Positions 5,711 to 6,533 of a stretch of 6,533 nucleotides of DNA are shown one piece after another. Below the pieces are notes generated by a model. The model saw nothing but the letters and a program-made list of their open reading frames with translations. It ran no database searches and was not told where the DNA came from. Position numbers and translations under genes: made by a program. The stretch covers positions 1 to 6,533 of the forward strand of contig JAPOZF010000096.1 of assembly GCA_026706165.1 (NCBI GenBank). The letters run 5' to 3'. Each line of letters starts with the position of its first letter. Positions within the stretch are counted from its first letter, which is position 1. This DNA comes from Gemmatimonadota bacterium (GTDB taxonomy: Bacteria; Latescibacterota; UBA2968; UBA8231).

Positions 5711-5729
5711 TGATGCCGAAAGGCGTTTT
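5711..5729 (+). repeat. CRISPR-like hairpin repeat, copy 1
   Basis: TGATGCCGAAAGGCGTTTT occurs here and again, identically, exactly 70 bases downstream. On the + strand it folds as GAUGCC-GAAA-GGCGUU, a six-pair stem with a GNRA tetraloop. Two of the pairs are G-U wobbles that would become A-C mismatches on the other strand, so the functional RNA is probably the + strand, the same direction as the cas genes. The bases beyond the 19-mer do not match between copies. It follows directly on the end of the transposase-relic reading frame. Confidence 0.65.
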
Positions 5730-5780
5730 GCACGTGTTCGTTACATGGGTGGTTGTGTTGTTGCCTGACCCCTTCCCCAG
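5730..5780 (+). other. Spacer-like segment between the two hairpin repeats
   Basis: These 51 unique bases separate the two identical hairpins. If part of each side belongs to a longer, decayed 35-37-base repeat, the remaining unique part is about 33-35 bases, the normal size of a type I spacer. The segment is GT-rich at its start and ends in a pyrimidine-rich CCCCTTCCCCAG. I found no convincing complementary target elsewhere in the window. Confidence 0.4.
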
Positions 5781-5799
5781 TGATGCCGAAAGGCGTTTT
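5781..5799 (+). repeat. CRISPR-like hairpin repeat, copy 2, directly upstream of cas3
   Basis: This is an identical 19-base copy of the repeat at 5711. It continues TGAGTATT, so the hairpin is followed by a run of five Ts (5796-5800). The stem ends at 5797, 16 bases before the likely cas3 ATG. A hairpin plus T-run also fits a short intrinsic terminator or attenuator, which is the main alternative to a CRISPR-derived repeat. Confidence 0.65.
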
Positions 5800-5813
5800 T
5801 GAGTATTAATCGC

Positions 5814-6533
5814 ATGTTGCTGGCCAAATCCCAACGCGAAGAAAATGGGGAAATAGTCGCCCCGACATCCCTTCTGGATCACTCGAAGGCTGTCTTGGCG
5901 GCTGCCGGTGTGATACTCGACGAGGTTGAAGAATTCCTGCCTTCCGGATTTGCAAGAGTCGATCTGCGGAGGCTAGTCCTTGCCGGAGCGGTCCTTCACG
6001 ACCTCGGCAAGGCGAACAGTATTTTCCAGGGCAAGCTTCTTCCTCCGCGAGAAGAGTTCCCCAAGATTCCATGGAATCGGAGACAACCGCTTCGGCATGA
6101 AGGACTCAGCGCATTGATAATCGCCGGATATGTCAAGGCCGCTGAGGAGTTTTCCTACCAGTTGGTAACGGAGCTTTTTAGCGAGTGGGATAATCCTGAA
6201 ACAGCTCGATGGATGCTAGCTTGGCTGGTCGGTGGGCATCACCTCCAGATGCACCATGCCGAGGATGACTCGGCCGGCTTGGTTCGCATCAGCGGTATTG
6301 GTTCCGACTGCATCCGGTTTCACGGTGATCTTCTGGGGAAGGAGTGGCAACGGGAATTCCCTGATGTTTTGCCCGACACGCTCTACGTTCCCGATTTCGT
6401 CATTTCTACGGATATAGGCGATGACGACGACCACCACGCCGTCCTGATGGACAATTTCGCGTGGGAGTCGGAAGAGGCGGCCGAATCGCTGTCGCTCGAC
6501 GAGTTGCTCCTGCTGGCGTTTGCCAAAGCGATC
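5814..6533 (+). CDS. cas3: CRISPR-associated Cas3, N-terminal HD nuclease domain (3' end outside window)
   Basis: The first 240 codons of Cas3, the nuclease-helicase recruited by Cascade to shred target DNA. The frame stays open to the right edge, so the helicase part is not visible. The HD nuclease motifs are in order: the N-terminal LLAKS and LLDHSKAVL (H23), the HD pair in AGAVLHDLGKANSIFQ (H62-D63, K66), RHEGLSALI (H95) and LVGGHHLQMHH (H142/H143). LLAKS plus LDHS is the normal Cas3 opening, so the ATG at 5814 is favoured; a TTG at 5799 is the other option, and the frame is closed by a TGA at 5781. No good Shine-Dalgarno precedes the ATG, only a weak GAG at 5801. The start lies directly behind the second hairpin repeat, which suggests control at the RNA level. 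Subtype I-MYXAN is inferred from the neighbouring cas6. Confidence 0.9.
   Translation, partial: MLLAKSQREENGEIVAPTSLLDHSKAVLAAAGVILDEVEEFLPSGFARVDLRRLVLAGAVLHDLGKANSIFQGKLLPPREEFPKIPWNRRQPLRHEGLSALIIAGYVKAAEEFSYQLVTELFSEWDNPETARWMLAWLVGGHHLQMHHAEDDSAGLVRISGIGSDCIRFHGDLLGKEWQREFPDVLPDTLYVPDFVISTDIGDDDDHHAVLMDNFAWESEEAAESLSLDELLLLAFAKAI

Noticed and set aside
5736..5771. A target in this window for the spacer-like segment (for example GTGTTCG in vapC near 3681, or GTAACGA near 4272)
   Set aside because: The shared runs are about 7 bases, lie inside coding regions and are within chance for a window of this size.
5711..5799. A regular CRISPR array
   Set aside because: Only two copies exist and only 19 bases match, with differing flanks. 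That is too little to annotate as an array, so the copies are reported as repeats and as a hypothesis.
5646..6072. Minus-strand open frames opposite the repeats and the start of cas3
   Set aside because: They run against a clear Cas3 HD domain and show no pattern of their own.

Overview
The window looks like part of a high-GC proteobacterial chromosome. The only lineage evidence is the partial glnE at the left edge, whose C-terminal adenylyltransferase domain reads like alphaproteobacterial GlnE proteins. That placement is an inference from remembered family patterns, not a search.

Layout, left to right. Positions 1-1041 hold the 3' end of glnE. A roughly 400-base GC-rich, hairpin-rich spacer follows. 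At 1451-3117 there is a two-gene operon joined by an ATGA overlap: a phytanoyl-CoA dioxygenase-like (PhyH) Fe(II)/2-oxoglutarate oxygenase and an isochorismatase-like cysteine hydrolase. These first 3.1 kb are very GC-rich and look like stable chromosome.

From about 3118 the character changes: base composition is more moderate and the DNA is a patchwork of accessory genes and gene relics. It contains a VapB/VapC-type toxin-antitoxin pair (3243-3946) with a consensus promoter, an overlapping inverted repeat and an apparently leaderless start. A 300-base stretch with a possible decayed minus-strand gene follows, then a small retropepsin-like (clan AA) aspartic protease (4249-4626). Abutting it is a C-terminal scrap of a histidinol-phosphate aminotransferase (about 4640-4744).

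The right third is the start of a CRISPR-Cas locus. A cas6 of the type I-MYXAN (Cmx6) kind lies at 4773-5417. After it comes a frameshifted relic of an IS3-type transposase OrfA (about 5519-5692). Next are two identical 19-nt hairpin repeats exactly 70 bp apart (5711 and 5781), and then the N-terminal HD nuclease domain of Cas3, which starts at about 5814 and runs off the right edge. The effector genes (cas8, cas7, cas5) and the adaptation genes, if present, lie beyond the window.

The most interesting item is the repeat pair in the cas6-cas3 gap. It has the geometry of a one-spacer mini-CRISPR (repeat, about 50 nt, repeat). Each unit folds on the + strand into a GAAA-tetraloop hairpin followed by a U-run, and the second unit ends 14 nt before the cas3 ATG. 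It could be a crRNA-like regulator of the cas operon (CreA or CreR type), a Cas6-cleavable leader of cas3, a relic array, or a pair of attenuator-type terminators. The sequence alone does not decide between these.
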